A stretch of DNA of 64,000 nt from Hymenobacter aquaticus. GTDB lineage: Bacteria > Bacteroidota > Bacteroidia > Cytophagales > Hymenobacteraceae. The notes under the pieces are model-generated. The model had not been told where the DNA came from and ran no database searches. It worked only from the letters and a program-made list of their open reading frames with translations. Made by a program: the position numbers and the translations under genes. The stretch spans positions 248,001 through 312,000 of the forward strand of contig NZ_SRLC01000001.1 of the NCBI RefSeq assembly GCF_004765605.1, written 5' to 3'. Shown here one piece after another: positions 42,820-52,072 of the stretch (the first letter of the stretch is position 1; every line of letters starts with the position of its first letter).

Positions 42820-43404
42820 ATGGCTAAACCTTACGCCTCCGTTATCATTCGCTTGTTGCAGAGCCACGCACTCTACACCGATGATCATCCTTACTGGGAC
42901 CTGTTGCAAAAGCACGAGCGGGCCGTACGGGCGCATTTTGAGGACATCGGCGTAGAAGTCGAGCTGAACGCCAACCAAGGGTATGCCCGGCTGGTGCAGC
43001 CTGAGCGCGGCCCCGACGATGAGGACGCGCCCCTGAAGCTGCTGCGCCGCATTCCGCTCAACTACGAACAAAGCCTGCTGTGCGTGGTGCTGCGCGAGTG
43101 GCTGGAGGAGCACGAAAGCAGCCCCACGGCCGGTAGCCTCCGCCTGTTCGTAACCCGGGCCGACGTGCGGGAGCGGGTGGAGCTGTTCTTTCAGCAGCAG
43201 CCCAATCAGAAGGCGCAGCTCAGCCGTCTCGATGAGCTGATCGGCAAGCTGGAAAGCCACGGGTTCCTGAAAACCACCCGGCGCGACGACCTGCAGCCCG
43301 ACCAGACGCAATACGAAGTGAAGCCTCTGCTCAAGGCTAAAATCAGCCTATCGAAACTCGAAGAATTTCGCCTCCGCTTGCAAGCCTATGTTGAGTCTGT
43401 TTGA
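42820..43404 (+). CDS. jetB: Wadjet protein JetB (DUF4194)
   Basis: 194 residues. It has the winged-helix MksE-like character of DUF4194, including RIPLNYEQSLLCVVLREWL (about 83) and LFVTRADVRERVELFF. In the complex, JetB dimers bind the JetA kleisin and DNA. It overlaps jetC by 17 bp, which supports coupled translation. Confidence 0.92.
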   Translation: MAKPYASVIIRLLQSHALYTDDHPYWDLLQKHERAVRAHFEDIGVEVELNANQGYARLVQPERGPDDEDAPLKLLRRIPLNYEQSLLCVVLREWLEEHESSPTAGSLRLFVTRADVRERVELFFQQQPNQKAQLSRLDELIGKLESHGFLKTTRRDDLQPDQTQYEVKPLLKAKISLSKLEEFRLRLQAYVESV

Positions 43405-46400
43405 TACCGGAAAAGAGCAGGCCGGCTACCGGCTCAAAACCCTGGAGCTGTTTAACTGGGGCACGTTTCACGAAGGCAGTTCCGGGCAGGACATCTGGAG
43501 CGTGGGGCCCGACGCGCAGAATTCCTTGCTGACGGGAGCCAACGGCTCGGGCAAAACCACCCTCGTCGATGGGCTGCTGGCCCTGTTGGTAAGCCCTAAA
43601 AAGCGGTTTTTCAATCAGTCGTCGGGGGCACAGAGTACAAAGGAGCGCACGGAAGAATCGTACGTGGAAGGCCATTACGGCCGCACGCAGGGGGAAGAGC
43701 AGGCGCACTCGCGGGTGGAAAAGCTGCGCCAGCGCGGCACTACTTACTCCGTCGTGCTGGGCGTGTTCGTCAATGAGCAGGCCAGCCCGGTGACGCTGGC
43801 GCAGGTGCGCTGGTTCAGCCAGGGGCAGCTGCAACGGCGGTTTCTGGTGGCCCGGCAGGAGCTGAGCATTGCCGAGCACATTCGCTTCGATTCCGGCGGG
43901 CAGTGGTTGCGGCAGCTCAAAAATCAGCCTGTGGGTAAGTCGCTCGAGGTATTCGACGGCTTCTCCCGCTACGCCGAACGGTTCCGGCAGCTGTTTGGCA
44001 TGCGCAGCGAAAAGGCGCTGACTTTGTTCAACCAGACCGTCGGCATGAAGGTGCTGGGTAATTTGGACGAATTTATTCGGGCCAACATGCTGGAGGATAA
44101 CACTGCCGAAGCCGCTTTCGACAAGCTGCTGACCAGCTATCAGACCCTGCTGGCGTCGTACCAGGCGCTGGAAAAAGCCCGCACGCAGCTGGACCTGCTG
44201 CAGCCCATCCACGACCTCAGTCGCAGCTACGACGACCTAGAGCAGCTGCTGGAGCACACACGATACCAGCAGCAGTGGCTGCCGGCTTGGTGGGCCCGTG
44301 AGCAGGTATCCATCTGGACTGCGGAGCTGGCTCGGCAGGACGAGGAGCTGGACCGGCTGCAACGTGAGCTGGCGCAGCACGAAAACGCCTGGGACACCAC
44401 GGACGCGCAGCGCCTGGACCTGGAACGGCAGTGGGCCGCGAATGATATGCTCCGCCTGATTCAGGACCTGGCGCGTGATATTGATGCCGCTGAAAAAGAA
44501 AAGGCAGGCAAGGAGCGGAAGCTGCAAGACTACAATGCCCTGGCGCGGCAGCTGACATTGCCTACCGACCCCGACGACGCCATCTTCCGCCAGAGCCTGG
44601 CCCAGCTACGCACCCTAAGCGCCGCCACTGAGCAGCACCTGGAGGACATGAAGGAGCAGCAGATGCACGGGCGCATCCGGCAGCAACAGCTGCAAACGGA
44701 ATATGACCATCTGCTGGCTGAAATCGAGCAGCTGCGCGGCAGTGCCGGCAAGATTACGGGCCGGGTGGCCGAAATTCGGCAGGAACTATTGCAGGCGGTG
44801 CGGGCCACCGAATCTCAGATTCCATTCGCGGCCGAGGTGATGCAGGTGCGCGCCGAAGATAAAGACCGGTGGAACGACGCGGTGGAGAAAAAGCTGCACA
44901 GCTTCGGGTTGAGCCTACTGGTGCCGCCCGCGCTGTATTCGGCCGTCAACGCCTACGTGCACGCCCAGCGCAACCTGCGCGGCAAGATCGTCTACCATCA
45001 GGTAGACTCCACGGCTTTCCGGCTGCCGCCCGCCGATGAGCGGATGCTGGTAGCCCGGCTGGAATTCAACCCCCAAAGTCCTTACGCCGACTGGGTGGAG
45101 CAGCACGTCGCCAGCCGCTTCGATTACGTGTGCGTGACGGAGCAGGCGGCTTTTGAGCGGCTCGGCAAGGCGCTGCTGCCCTCCGGCCTCAGCCGCAACA
45201 AGAACCGCCACGAACGGGACGATACCCAGCACCGCCACATTCTGGGCTGGGACAACCGGGAACTGCGGCGCGAGCTGGAAGGCCGCGCCCGCGCCGTCAG
45301 TGCCGAAATCGACCAGACCACCCAGCAGCTGGCCCAGCTTGGCAAGCAGCTGAAACAGCTGGAGCAGCGACGGCACCAACTGGAGCGGCTAACCGAATTT
45401 CGGGACTTCGCGGAGCTGGACTGGCAAGCCGTGGTATTGCGCGTGGAAAAGCTGCTGACCCGCAGGCGCGAGCTGGAATACGCCAACGCGCCCCTGCGCG
45501 TTATGGAGGAGCAGCTAGCCCAAGTGAAAGCCGAACTTAAAAAAATAGATGACCTGCGTACGGCTACCAACAAGAAAATCGGCGAAACCGAAGCCGGTTT
45601 GAAACTACTGCGTACGGAGCGCGAAAAGCAGCAGCAGAAGGTGGAACGCTACGACGAGCCGGCGCTGACGGCCGCGCTGGCAGCCTTGCAGGAGCTAACC
45701 GCGCCGCTGGCTGGGCAGGTGACTTATCTTACCTTCGACGACCAAAAAAACCAGCTGGAAATAGGCCTAGGTGCCCGCCTGACCGCCTTACAGCAGGAAA
45801 GCAGCCAGATGGCCAGGCAGCTGCAGCGGCGTATGGATGCGTTCCTGCGGCCCGGCAAGGCCGTGACGGAGAAGTTCGCGGACTGGAGCAGCGACCTGCA
45901 CGAGTGGACCAACGAGCTAAACCGCCGGTCTGACTACCTCGCCCTGTACGAGCAACTGCGGGAAGAGCAGCTAGCCACGCTCGAGCTGCGCTTTCGCGAG
46001 GAGTTCAAGCGCGGCGTCACCAACGCACTGACCGATTACTGCGGCTCCTTGGAGCAGCAGCACGAACACATCTGCGAAACCATCGAGCAGATCAATCGGT
46101 CCTTGCGCGACATCACCTTTAACCTCGCCCCCGATACGTACATCCAGCTGGAGCGCACCAATACCCGCCGGCCCCGCGTCCACGAGTTTCGCTTTATCGA
46201 TATGCCCAGCTGGCAGCCCGACCGCACGCAGCTGGCCCTGGCTTCCGACCCCAAGCAGGCCGAAATCGACCATTTCGTGCAGCACATCCAGCCCTTCATT
46301 CGGCAGCTGCAGGAAAATGAGAAGTGGCGGCAGGAAGTAACCGACGTGCGCAACTGGTCCGACTTCAAAGCCCGTGAGTACTACAAGGCGGAGAACAAGC

Positions 46401-46801
46401 CGTTTCGGGTGTACGAAAACTCCGGCAGCCTCTCCGGCGGCGAAGCAGCCCAACTGGCCTACACGGTGCTGGGTGCGGCCATTGCCTACCAGTTCGGCAT
46501 GAATCAGGCCACCAACCCGTGGAAATCGTTCCGCTTTATCGTCGTCGACGAAGCCTTCAGCAAGCTCGACGAAGACAAGTCGAAGTACCTGCTGCAGCTC
46601 TGCCGTAGCCTGGGTCTGCAACTGATGGTCGTCACGCCGCTGACCTCTATTCATCTGGTGGAAAAAGATGTATCGGTTATCCACTGGGTTACCAAGGCCA
46701 AGCACCACAAAGACTGCTCCGTGGTGCGCGACATTCCCATCCTGGAGTACCACCAGAAAAAAGAAGTACTGCTGGCCGCCGAAGCTGAACTGGAGTCATG
46801 A
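43388..46801 (+). CDS. jetC: Wadjet SMC-like ATPase JetC
   Basis: 1137 residues. The head domain is split in SMC fashion: Walker A LTGANGSGKTTLVDG (about 48-62), long coiled coils (for example QRLDLERQWAANDMLRLIQD region and the Gln-rich LGKQLKQLEQRRHQLERL), and C-terminal signature SGSLSGGEAAQLAY (about 1011-1024) with Walker B FIVVDEAFSKLDED (about 1047-1060). JetC powers DNA loop extrusion by which Wadjet gauges plasmid size. It overlaps jetD by 4 bp (ATGA). Every conserved ATPase residue visible is retained. Confidence 0.95.
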   Translation: MLSLFDTGKEQAGYRLKTLELFNWGTFHEGSSGQDIWSVGPDAQNSLLTGANGSGKTTLVDGLLALLVSPKKRFFNQSSGAQSTKERTEESYVEGHYGRTQGEEQAHSRVEKLRQRGTTYSVVLGVFVNEQASPVTLAQVRWFSQGQLQRRFLVARQELSIAEHIRFDSGGQWLRQLKNQPVGKSLEVFDGFSRYAERFRQLFGMRSEKALTLFNQTVGMKVLGNLDEFIRANMLEDNTAEAAFDKLLTSYQTLLASYQALEKARTQLDLLQPIHDLSRSYDDLEQLLEHTRYQQQWLPAWWAREQVSIWTAELARQDEELDRLQRELAQHENAWDTTDAQRLDLERQWAANDMLRLIQDLARDIDAAEKEKAGKERKLQDYNALARQLTLPTDPDDAIFRQSLAQLRTLSAATEQHLEDMKEQQMHGRIRQQQLQTEYDHLLAEIEQLRGSAGKITGRVAEIRQELLQAVRATESQIPFAAEVMQVRAEDKDRWNDAVEKKLHSFGLSLLVPPALYSAVNAYVHAQRNLRGKIVYHQVDSTAFRLPPADERMLVARLEFNPQSPYADWVEQHVASRFDYVCVTEQAAFERLGKALLPSGLSRNKNRHERDDTQHRHILGWDNRELRRELEGRARAVSAEIDQTTQQLAQLGKQLKQLEQRRHQLERLTEFRDFAELDWQAVVLRVEKLLTRRRELEYANAPLRVMEEQLAQVKAELKKIDDLRTATNKKIGETEAGLKLLRTEREKQQQKVERYDEPALTAALAALQELTAPLAGQVTYLTFDDQKNQLEIGLGARLTALQQESSQMARQLQRRMDAFLRPGKAVTEKFADWSSDLHEWTNELNRRSDYLALYEQLREEQLATLELRFREEFKRGVTNALTDYCGSLEQQHEHICETIEQINRSLRDITFNLAPDTYIQLERTNTRRPRVHEFRFIDMPSWQPDRTQLALASDPKQAEIDHFVQHIQPFIRQLQENEKWRQEVTDVRNWSDFKAREYYKAENKPFRVYENSGSLSGGEAAQLAYTVLGAAIAYQFGMNQATNPWKSFRFIVVDEAFSKLDEDKSKYLLQLCRSLGLQLMVVTPLTSIHLVEKDVSVIHWVTKAKHHKDCSVVRDIPILEYHQKKEVLLAAEAELES

Positions 46802-47976
46802 TAACTTTGCCCGAGCTGCGGCGCAAAGCTGCGCGCCATTACCCCGCGCTGCTGGAGGCGTATTTCACGGAACAGGAGCTGTTTCCGCTTTCCGTGCGCG
46901 TGAGCAAAGCTGTGGACCGCTCCCAGGGCCCCGAACACATTTACGCCCAACAGGCGGAGCTGCTGCTACACTCCAAAGCCCGCACCGGCCGCGGCTATTC
47001 GCTGGATTTGAAGCTTAACCGCAAGACCCGGCAAAGCGAAATCAGCCGCATCTATTTTGAAACGGCCCCCGACTTGCTCGACTTCACCGACAAGACCGCC
47101 GAGTACGCGGATTTCCGGCGCGACGTGGAGCTGATCCGAACTACGGTGCCGCAGCTGGCAGAATACGTAGCCCGGCGGCCGATGCTGGTGGTCGAACAGG
47201 CAGAGTGCTGGCCGGAGCTGCTGCACGTGTGCGCCTATTTTCAGCAGTGCCCGCAGCCCCGGCAGTACGTGCGCAATCTGCCGCTGGCCTTATCCACCAA
47301 GTTCATTGAGCGTAATCAGAGCGTACTGCGCGGGTTGCTGGATTTTCTTATTCCGGACTTTGTCCGGGAAGGCGAAGAAGACTTCTTTCGCCGGTTTCAC
47401 TTGGAAGTCGAAGAGCCCAGCGTGAAGATGCGCTTCCTGGATGCGGCCCTGCGGCTGCACCCGGCCGTGTCGCAGCTGAGCTTGTGGGCAAGTGAGTTTC
47501 GCCAGCTCGATTTGCCCGTTGAGCGCGTCTACATCATCGAAAACCTGACCTCTTTCTTGAGCTTCCCGGCCGTGCCGGGCGGCCTAGCTCTGTGGGGCGG
47601 CGGCTTCGCCGTCAGCCTGCTGTCCGGCGCCGATTGGCTGCGCGACAAGCAGCTGTTTTACTGGGGCGACATTGACGTACATGGTTTTCAGATTCTCGCA
47701 CAAGCCAGGGCGCACTACCCAGCCTTGCAATCCATTCTGATGGATGAGCAAGCGTTTCGCCGCTTCCACCAGAACGAAACCGGCGGGGCATTCCAGTCAA
47801 TGGACCTGCCAGTATTGACTTTTGAAGAAAACCGCCTGTACCAGAGGCTGCTACACGGCAACGGCCGCCTGGAGCAAGAGAAGCTGCCGGCCGAATACGT
47901 AGCTGCTGCCGTGGCTGCTACCGCTCCAGCCGATGAGACACAGCCTGGTACATTGGTGGCCGGAACAGTAAGCTGA
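46798..47976 (+). CDS. jetD: Wadjet nuclease JetD (DUF3322 and DUF2220, Toprim)
   Basis: 392 residues. The N-terminal DUF3322 part is followed by a Toprim-like DUF2220 domain. The Toprim acidic residues are visible as YIIENLTSF (Glu about 246) and YWGDIDVHGFQIL (DxD about 289-291), the set needed for metal-dependent DNA cleavage. JetD is the topoVI-like nuclease that cuts the extruded plasmid. It ends the operon and is convergent with the McrC gene, 31 bp away. All four Wadjet genes are present and look intact, so the system is predicted functional. Confidence 0.94.
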   Translation: MITLPELRRKAARHYPALLEAYFTEQELFPLSVRVSKAVDRSQGPEHIYAQQAELLLHSKARTGRGYSLDLKLNRKTRQSEISRIYFETAPDLLDFTDKTAEYADFRRDVELIRTTVPQLAEYVARRPMLVVEQAECWPELLHVCAYFQQCPQPRQYVRNLPLALSTKFIERNQSVLRGLLDFLIPDFVREGEEDFFRRFHLEVEEPSVKMRFLDAALRLHPAVSQLSLWASEFRQLDLPVERVYIIENLTSFLSFPAVPGGLALWGGGFAVSLLSGADWLRDKQLFYWGDIDVHGFQILAQARAHYPALQSILMDEQAFRRFHQNETGGAFQSMDLPVLTFEENRLYQRLLHGNGRLEQEKLPAEYVAAAVAATAPADETQPGTLVAGTVS

Positions 47977-48007
47977 ACGCTCTTCACTCAGCCCCGAGGA
48001 ATATCAT

Positions 48008-49369
48008 TCAACCGGCATCGGCCCCAGACAAGCCAGCACCACCCGGTAGCCACGTGGCTAAGTCCTGGGTGAGAGAGCAGCGCAGCAGGTTGCTGACCGG
48101 GTCAACATCGGTAGCGAGGCCAGCGGCCGGTTCGTGCCCGACGCGGACGTAGGAGATGCCGCAGTGAATCGGGTGGGCACCGGCGCCCTCCACGAACAGC
48201 GGCCGCGCAAACAAGCCTTCCACGCCCGATTCGGTACCGGGCTGGGGGTAGAGCAGCCGTACCCGCGTGGCCCCGAACTGGTGGGCGTAGGCAAACAGCT
48301 GGCGCAGGTCGTCTTCGGCGTAATAGCCGTCGGGGCGCTTCCACTTGGCATCGAGCACCAGGCAGCCGTGCGCGGGGTGCTCCAGCACGATGTCGGGCTG
48401 CATCCGGCTGACCGTGGTACCGGCCGCATCCTGCCAGAACACGCACTTGGGCGGCTTGCCGACGTGCCAGTCCGCCGGGGCCAGGCGCCGGATGGTGCGC
48501 AGCAGGTATCTCTCCCAGATGCGGTTCATGTTGAAGAACAGGGCCACTAGGTCCTGTGGGCCGCTGTGCAGGTCGGGGCTGAGGCGCAGTAGCAGCAGGC
48601 GGGCGATGCGCAGGGCGGGGCGGTAGGCGGCGGTTTTACGGTCGTAGCGTAGGCGGGCAAATAAGGCGGCGGTGGGGCGCACGGCCGGTAGCTCGGGCCA
48701 GGCTAGCAGGGCGCGGGCGGCCCGGCCCCGCAGCCCGGGGTGGGGCGTGAGGGTAGGCAGCAGCGCCAATGCCTGCCGCAGCAGCCGGTGGAGCAGGTGG
48801 TCGTGGTCGTAGGTCTGGTGGCGGGTATAGAACCGCTCCCGGTGCACCGCGTTGCGACTCAGGTGCTGCCCAAACAGCAGGGTACCCTTCAGAGCTTTTA
48901 CCTGGCCCTCGTGGGCACGGTAGCGCTTCACCAGCCCACGCCGCAGCAGGTGCTCGACTTCGGTCAGAAACAGGGCCAGGTACAGGTCGAGCAGGCTGTG
49001 GGGCCGCTCGTGCAGCAGGGCCGTGTGCAGCGAATCGACGGGCAGCAGTCCGGCTTCGGCCAGCAGCCGCAGCAGCAGGCGGCGCCACCGGTCGAAGTCC
49101 TCGTTGGGCGCGGTGGCCGCGTCGGGCACGGCATCGGCCTTGGGCAGCACCTCGATGGTCAGGTCGCCGGCCTGCACCACGCCCACGTAGTGTTTGAAAC
49201 GGATGGCACGGTGCCGCACGTCGTAGTAGCGGCGGCCCGGGCCGGTGCGGTGGTAGCGCAGCAGCGCCTCAAAGTGACTTTCCCGAAACTCGGCCCGCTC
49301 CTCGCCGGTGCCCTGCTGGTCGCCGATGGTCAGGATGCTGTGCTCCAGCACCCGCATGATGCGCGGCAT
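48008..49369 (-). CDS. mcrC: McrC-like nuclease subunit of an McrBC restriction system
   Basis: 453 residues. The McrC-typical segments VKALKGTLLFGQHLSRN, DHDHLLHRLLRQAL and FFNMNRIWERYLLR are present. The PD-(D/E)xK nuclease site is visible as QPDIVLEH (about 322) and LVLDAKWKRPDG (about 336-346). McrC cleaves DNA when stimulated by the McrB ATP/GTPase motor, mostly at modified cytosine. It follows mcrB by 10 bp on the same strand. The C-terminal last 40 residues are low in conservation. Confidence 0.93.
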   Translation of the reverse strand: MPRIMRVLEHSILTIGDQQGTGEERAEFRESHFEALLRYHRTGPGRRYYDVRHRAIRFKHYVGVVQAGDLTIEVLPKADAVPDAATAPNEDFDRWRRLLLRLLAEAGLLPVDSLHTALLHERPHSLLDLYLALFLTEVEHLLRRGLVKRYRAHEGQVKALKGTLLFGQHLSRNAVHRERFYTRHQTYDHDHLLHRLLRQALALLPTLTPHPGLRGRAARALLAWPELPAVRPTAALFARLRYDRKTAAYRPALRIARLLLLRLSPDLHSGPQDLVALFFNMNRIWERYLLRTIRRLAPADWHVGKPPKCVFWQDAAGTTVSRMQPDIVLEHPAHGCLVLDAKWKRPDGYYAEDDLRQLFAYAHQFGATRVRLLYPQPGTESGVEGLFARPLFVEGAGAHPIHCGISYVRVGHEPAAGLATDVDPVSNLLRCSLTQDLATWLPGGAGLSGADAG

Positions 49370-49379
49370 GGCGGCGGGG

Positions 49380-51656
49380 CTAGATGGTGGCCGGATATAA
49401 GCTGCGGAAAGCTTCCGCGTCCCACTTGTCAGGCTCGATAAGGCGGTACAAGGGCTTGTCGTGCAGGCCCGCGCTGTCGTAGCCCTTGAACGGGGCCAAT
49501 GGATAGCGGCCAGCCGCGCTACGGGGCAGGGTCGTCACAAACTTCTCGCCCAGTACCAGGCCAATTTTGCCCCAATCGCCGAAGAAATACTCCTGCAGCA
49601 GCGGCACGATGTTGCGCGCAAACGCGGTGCGCAGGCTTGCCAGGTCGGGCTCGTCCAGCAGCAGCAGGGCGTGGCCCAGACAATGGTCGTGGTCGAGGAG
49701 CTGCTCCAGCCGGCTGTTGAGCACTTCCAAGATGCGGGCCACGTCGATGGCCGCCGCGCCTTCGCCAATCACGCCGTTGGTACCTATCTGCTCGCGGATG
49801 ACCTGGGCCTTGGGCTGCATTTCGGTGAAGCTGAAGCGGCGGCGCAGGGCCGTATCGAGGGCTTCCACTGAGCGGTCGGCGGTGTTCATGGTGCCGATGA
49901 GGTAGAGGTTGGGCGGCACTGTGAAATCGGCTTTGGAGTAGGGCAGGCGGGCCGTCAGCCGCTCGGGCCGACCGGCGCGCTTGCCTTCTTCCAGCAGCGT
50001 AATCAGCTCCCCGAAGATGCTGGCCACATTGCCGCGGTTGATTTCATCGATGATGAGCACGAAGCGCGGGGCCTGGGCGAAGTCAGCGGGAGTCAGCTTA
50101 TCGTAATTGAAGTCTTGCGCTGTTTCCGCTGCTATTGTCGGATCAATCACAGCAAGCTGTAATGCTTCGCCAATGCTTACCTGTGCATTTTGGGTTGGGT
50201 TATCTTCCTGTGATTGGGTTCGAAACTTTAAAAATTCCCGGAAGGCTGCCCAATAAACTGTACGGTCTCGCCCGTGATCAACTATAATCTGATTTTCACC
50301 AATCTCATTATCCTCAGATAACATGTTACTATCATAAATTTTCCGAAGCCCTTTTCTGGTTACCTGTAAGCGGTTATTTGATTTGCCATTTTCATACTTG
50401 AAGTAAGTCGTGCCGTCCTCTTTGATGTGTTGCAGAAATAATGATTTGTTCGTCTTGGTGTGGAAAATAACTTCTTCGCCGACATTATCTTTTGTCCGCA
50501 GACTTTCAATAAACCGTTCAAATATGGTGTCAAAATCCAAGGCTGCGGTTTGCGGGATACTGGCGGCTTCTGCCAGCCGTTGCTGCCGTTGCAGGTGTAA
50601 CGCATATATGCTGCGTTGCGACATCACCTTAAAAATACCATCAGCTATAATGTAACCTATATCCCGGCTGGTTTCCTTGGTGGCATCCACAATATCATCC
50701 GTAAGCACCGGCTTAATGCCTTCGACAAAATCCTCGTAGCTGAACGCTTGGTGAAACGTAACGAACTGAATGCGGCCGGCCTGCTGGTACTCGTCGTAAC
50801 GGGCGCGCAGCCTTTCGTGGGTATCATATTTCGCCTTCGTCTCGTCTTCCGTCAGGCGCTCCAGCAGACTGACGGCGCAGAGGGCCGTGTGGTAGGTTTT
50901 GCCGGTGCCGGGCGGGCCGTAGAGAATCTGGTTGAGCGGTTGGCGCATAGAATTGGGAATGGGCAGGTCGTCTTCGTTATCAGGGGTGGCTAGCACAGGC
51001 TGCATACCGGCAGCTTGTAGCGACTCGTCGCGTAGCTTTTCGGCAATGACGAAAGCGTGCAGAATCTTTTCGAATACCAGTGTTTTCAGGGCTACGCGGC
51101 TGGTGGCATCGGCCTGGGACTTCAGGTCGGCCAGCGGCAGGCGGGCCAGGGTAAGCCATTCGCCGCTGAGCGTGGGATGTTTAAACAGCGGATCGGGAAA
51201 CGCACCTTGCAGCGCCTGTCGGATGTCGGCGGCCAGTTGGTCGGTCTGGGCTACCGTGCGCAGTTCCTTGGCGGTGCGGCCCCGGCCAAACCAGCGGTTC
51301 TTGCCGCCTTCGTTGTTGCCCAGCTTGAAACTCAGGTACACGAAGTCCTTATCCTGTGGCAGTAGATACAGCGGAAAGCCCACAATGCGGAAGTCGGCGC
51401 CGGTGCCCAGCGCCAGAAAGGTGCCGGGAAATTTTTTGCTTTCTGCGGTACTCCAGGTGTAAAAGCCGAAAAATAGCGGTTCCGTCTGCCCGCCGTGCGT
51501 CCAGCTGAATAGCAGGGGCGTCTTGGCGGCGGCCTCGTTGCGAATCGAGTAGTTCTGGTAGATTACCTGGACCGGCTGCACCGGAATGGTATTATCGGCG
51601 AGCAGGCTTTTGAGCTGCTGTAAAGTTGAAGTAGTTATCCGACGGAGAGGGGGCAT
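49380..51656 (-). CDS. mcrB: McrB-like AAA+ motor of an McrBC restriction system
   Basis: 758 residues. The N-terminal about 200 residues form a specificity-type domain resembling MrcB_N/DUF3578 (FPLYLLPQDKDFVYLSFKLG). The AAA+ domain has Walker A LYGPPGTGKTYHT (about 245-257), Walker B FVLIIDEINRG (about 530) and the McrB signature IGTMNTADRSVEALD with LRRRFSF (arginine finger). Between Walker A and B there is a roughly 200-residue insert whose DNA (about 50090-50700) is markedly AT-rich compared with the rest of the gene. The motor recognises modified or specific DNA and translocates to trigger McrC. It is the first gene of a two-gene operon; modification-dependent specificity is inferred from the family. 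Confidence 0.93.
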   Translation of the reverse strand: MPPLRRITTSTLQQLKSLLADNTIPVQPVQVIYQNYSIRNEAAAKTPLLFSWTHGGQTEPLFFGFYTWSTAESKKFPGTFLALGTGADFRIVGFPLYLLPQDKDFVYLSFKLGNNEGGKNRWFGRGRTAKELRTVAQTDQLAADIRQALQGAFPDPLFKHPTLSGEWLTLARLPLADLKSQADATSRVALKTLVFEKILHAFVIAEKLRDESLQAAGMQPVLATPDNEDDLPIPNSMRQPLNQILYGPPGTGKTYHTALCAVSLLERLTEDETKAKYDTHERLRARYDEYQQAGRIQFVTFHQAFSYEDFVEGIKPVLTDDIVDATKETSRDIGYIIADGIFKVMSQRSIYALHLQRQQRLAEAASIPQTAALDFDTIFERFIESLRTKDNVGEEVIFHTKTNKSLFLQHIKEDGTTYFKYENGKSNNRLQVTRKGLRKIYDSNMLSEDNEIGENQIIVDHGRDRTVYWAAFREFLKFRTQSQEDNPTQNAQVSIGEALQLAVIDPTIAAETAQDFNYDKLTPADFAQAPRFVLIIDEINRGNVASIFGELITLLEEGKRAGRPERLTARLPYSKADFTVPPNLYLIGTMNTADRSVEALDTALRRRFSFTEMQPKAQVIREQIGTNGVIGEGAAAIDVARILEVLNSRLEQLLDHDHCLGHALLLLDEPDLASLRTAFARNIVPLLQEYFFGDWGKIGLVLGEKFVTTLPRSAAGRYPLAPFKGYDSAGLHDKPLYRLIEPDKWDAEAFRSLYPATI

Positions 51657-52072
51657 ATCAATCAGCTAATCCGAGGTAAGATATACAGACTATTGGTGGC
51701 CCGAAATAAAAAGGGCGTCATGCTGAGCGCAGTCGAAGCATCTGCCGAGAGGTCCGGCCCCGGAACAAGCAAAAATCATGTGTTCTGAGACAGGTGCACA
51801 GGGCCGGTAGCGTGATACTTGTCAGGACGCCGCGTGACGTTTATCATGCCCGTTACAAAGCGGGCAGGCTAAGTTGCGGGGGTAGTTTTCAGTCTGCTCC
51901 ACCGGTTTTCGGTGCCTGCCTGCCGGTGCGGCAACACTTCTGCCCGCGCTGCTACTGGCTGAGAACCCCAATAATCAATGCTTCGCCACCCCATCGGTAG
52001 CGGGTAGTTGGCCCCGGCAGGGTGATGCTCCGGCGGAACGTCGTGCTACTCGTCCTTCTCACGCCCTACGCC
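51657..52072. other. Intergenic region between mcrB and the secreted repeat protein
   Basis: No credible gene is seen; a 68-codon open frame at 51794-52000 has no ribosome site or recognisable content. At 51716-51742 there is a single arm resembling the family B repeats (CGTCATGCTGAGCGCAG, then CGAAGCATCT) without its partner, so it is a relic or half-copy. The 5' untranslated region and promoter of the following gene must lie here, but no consensus element stands out. Confidence 0.6.

Noticed and set aside
51794-52000. 68-codon open frame between mcrB and the repeat protein
   Set aside because: No ribosome site, no similarity and cysteine/arginine-rich content typical of random GC-rich sequence.
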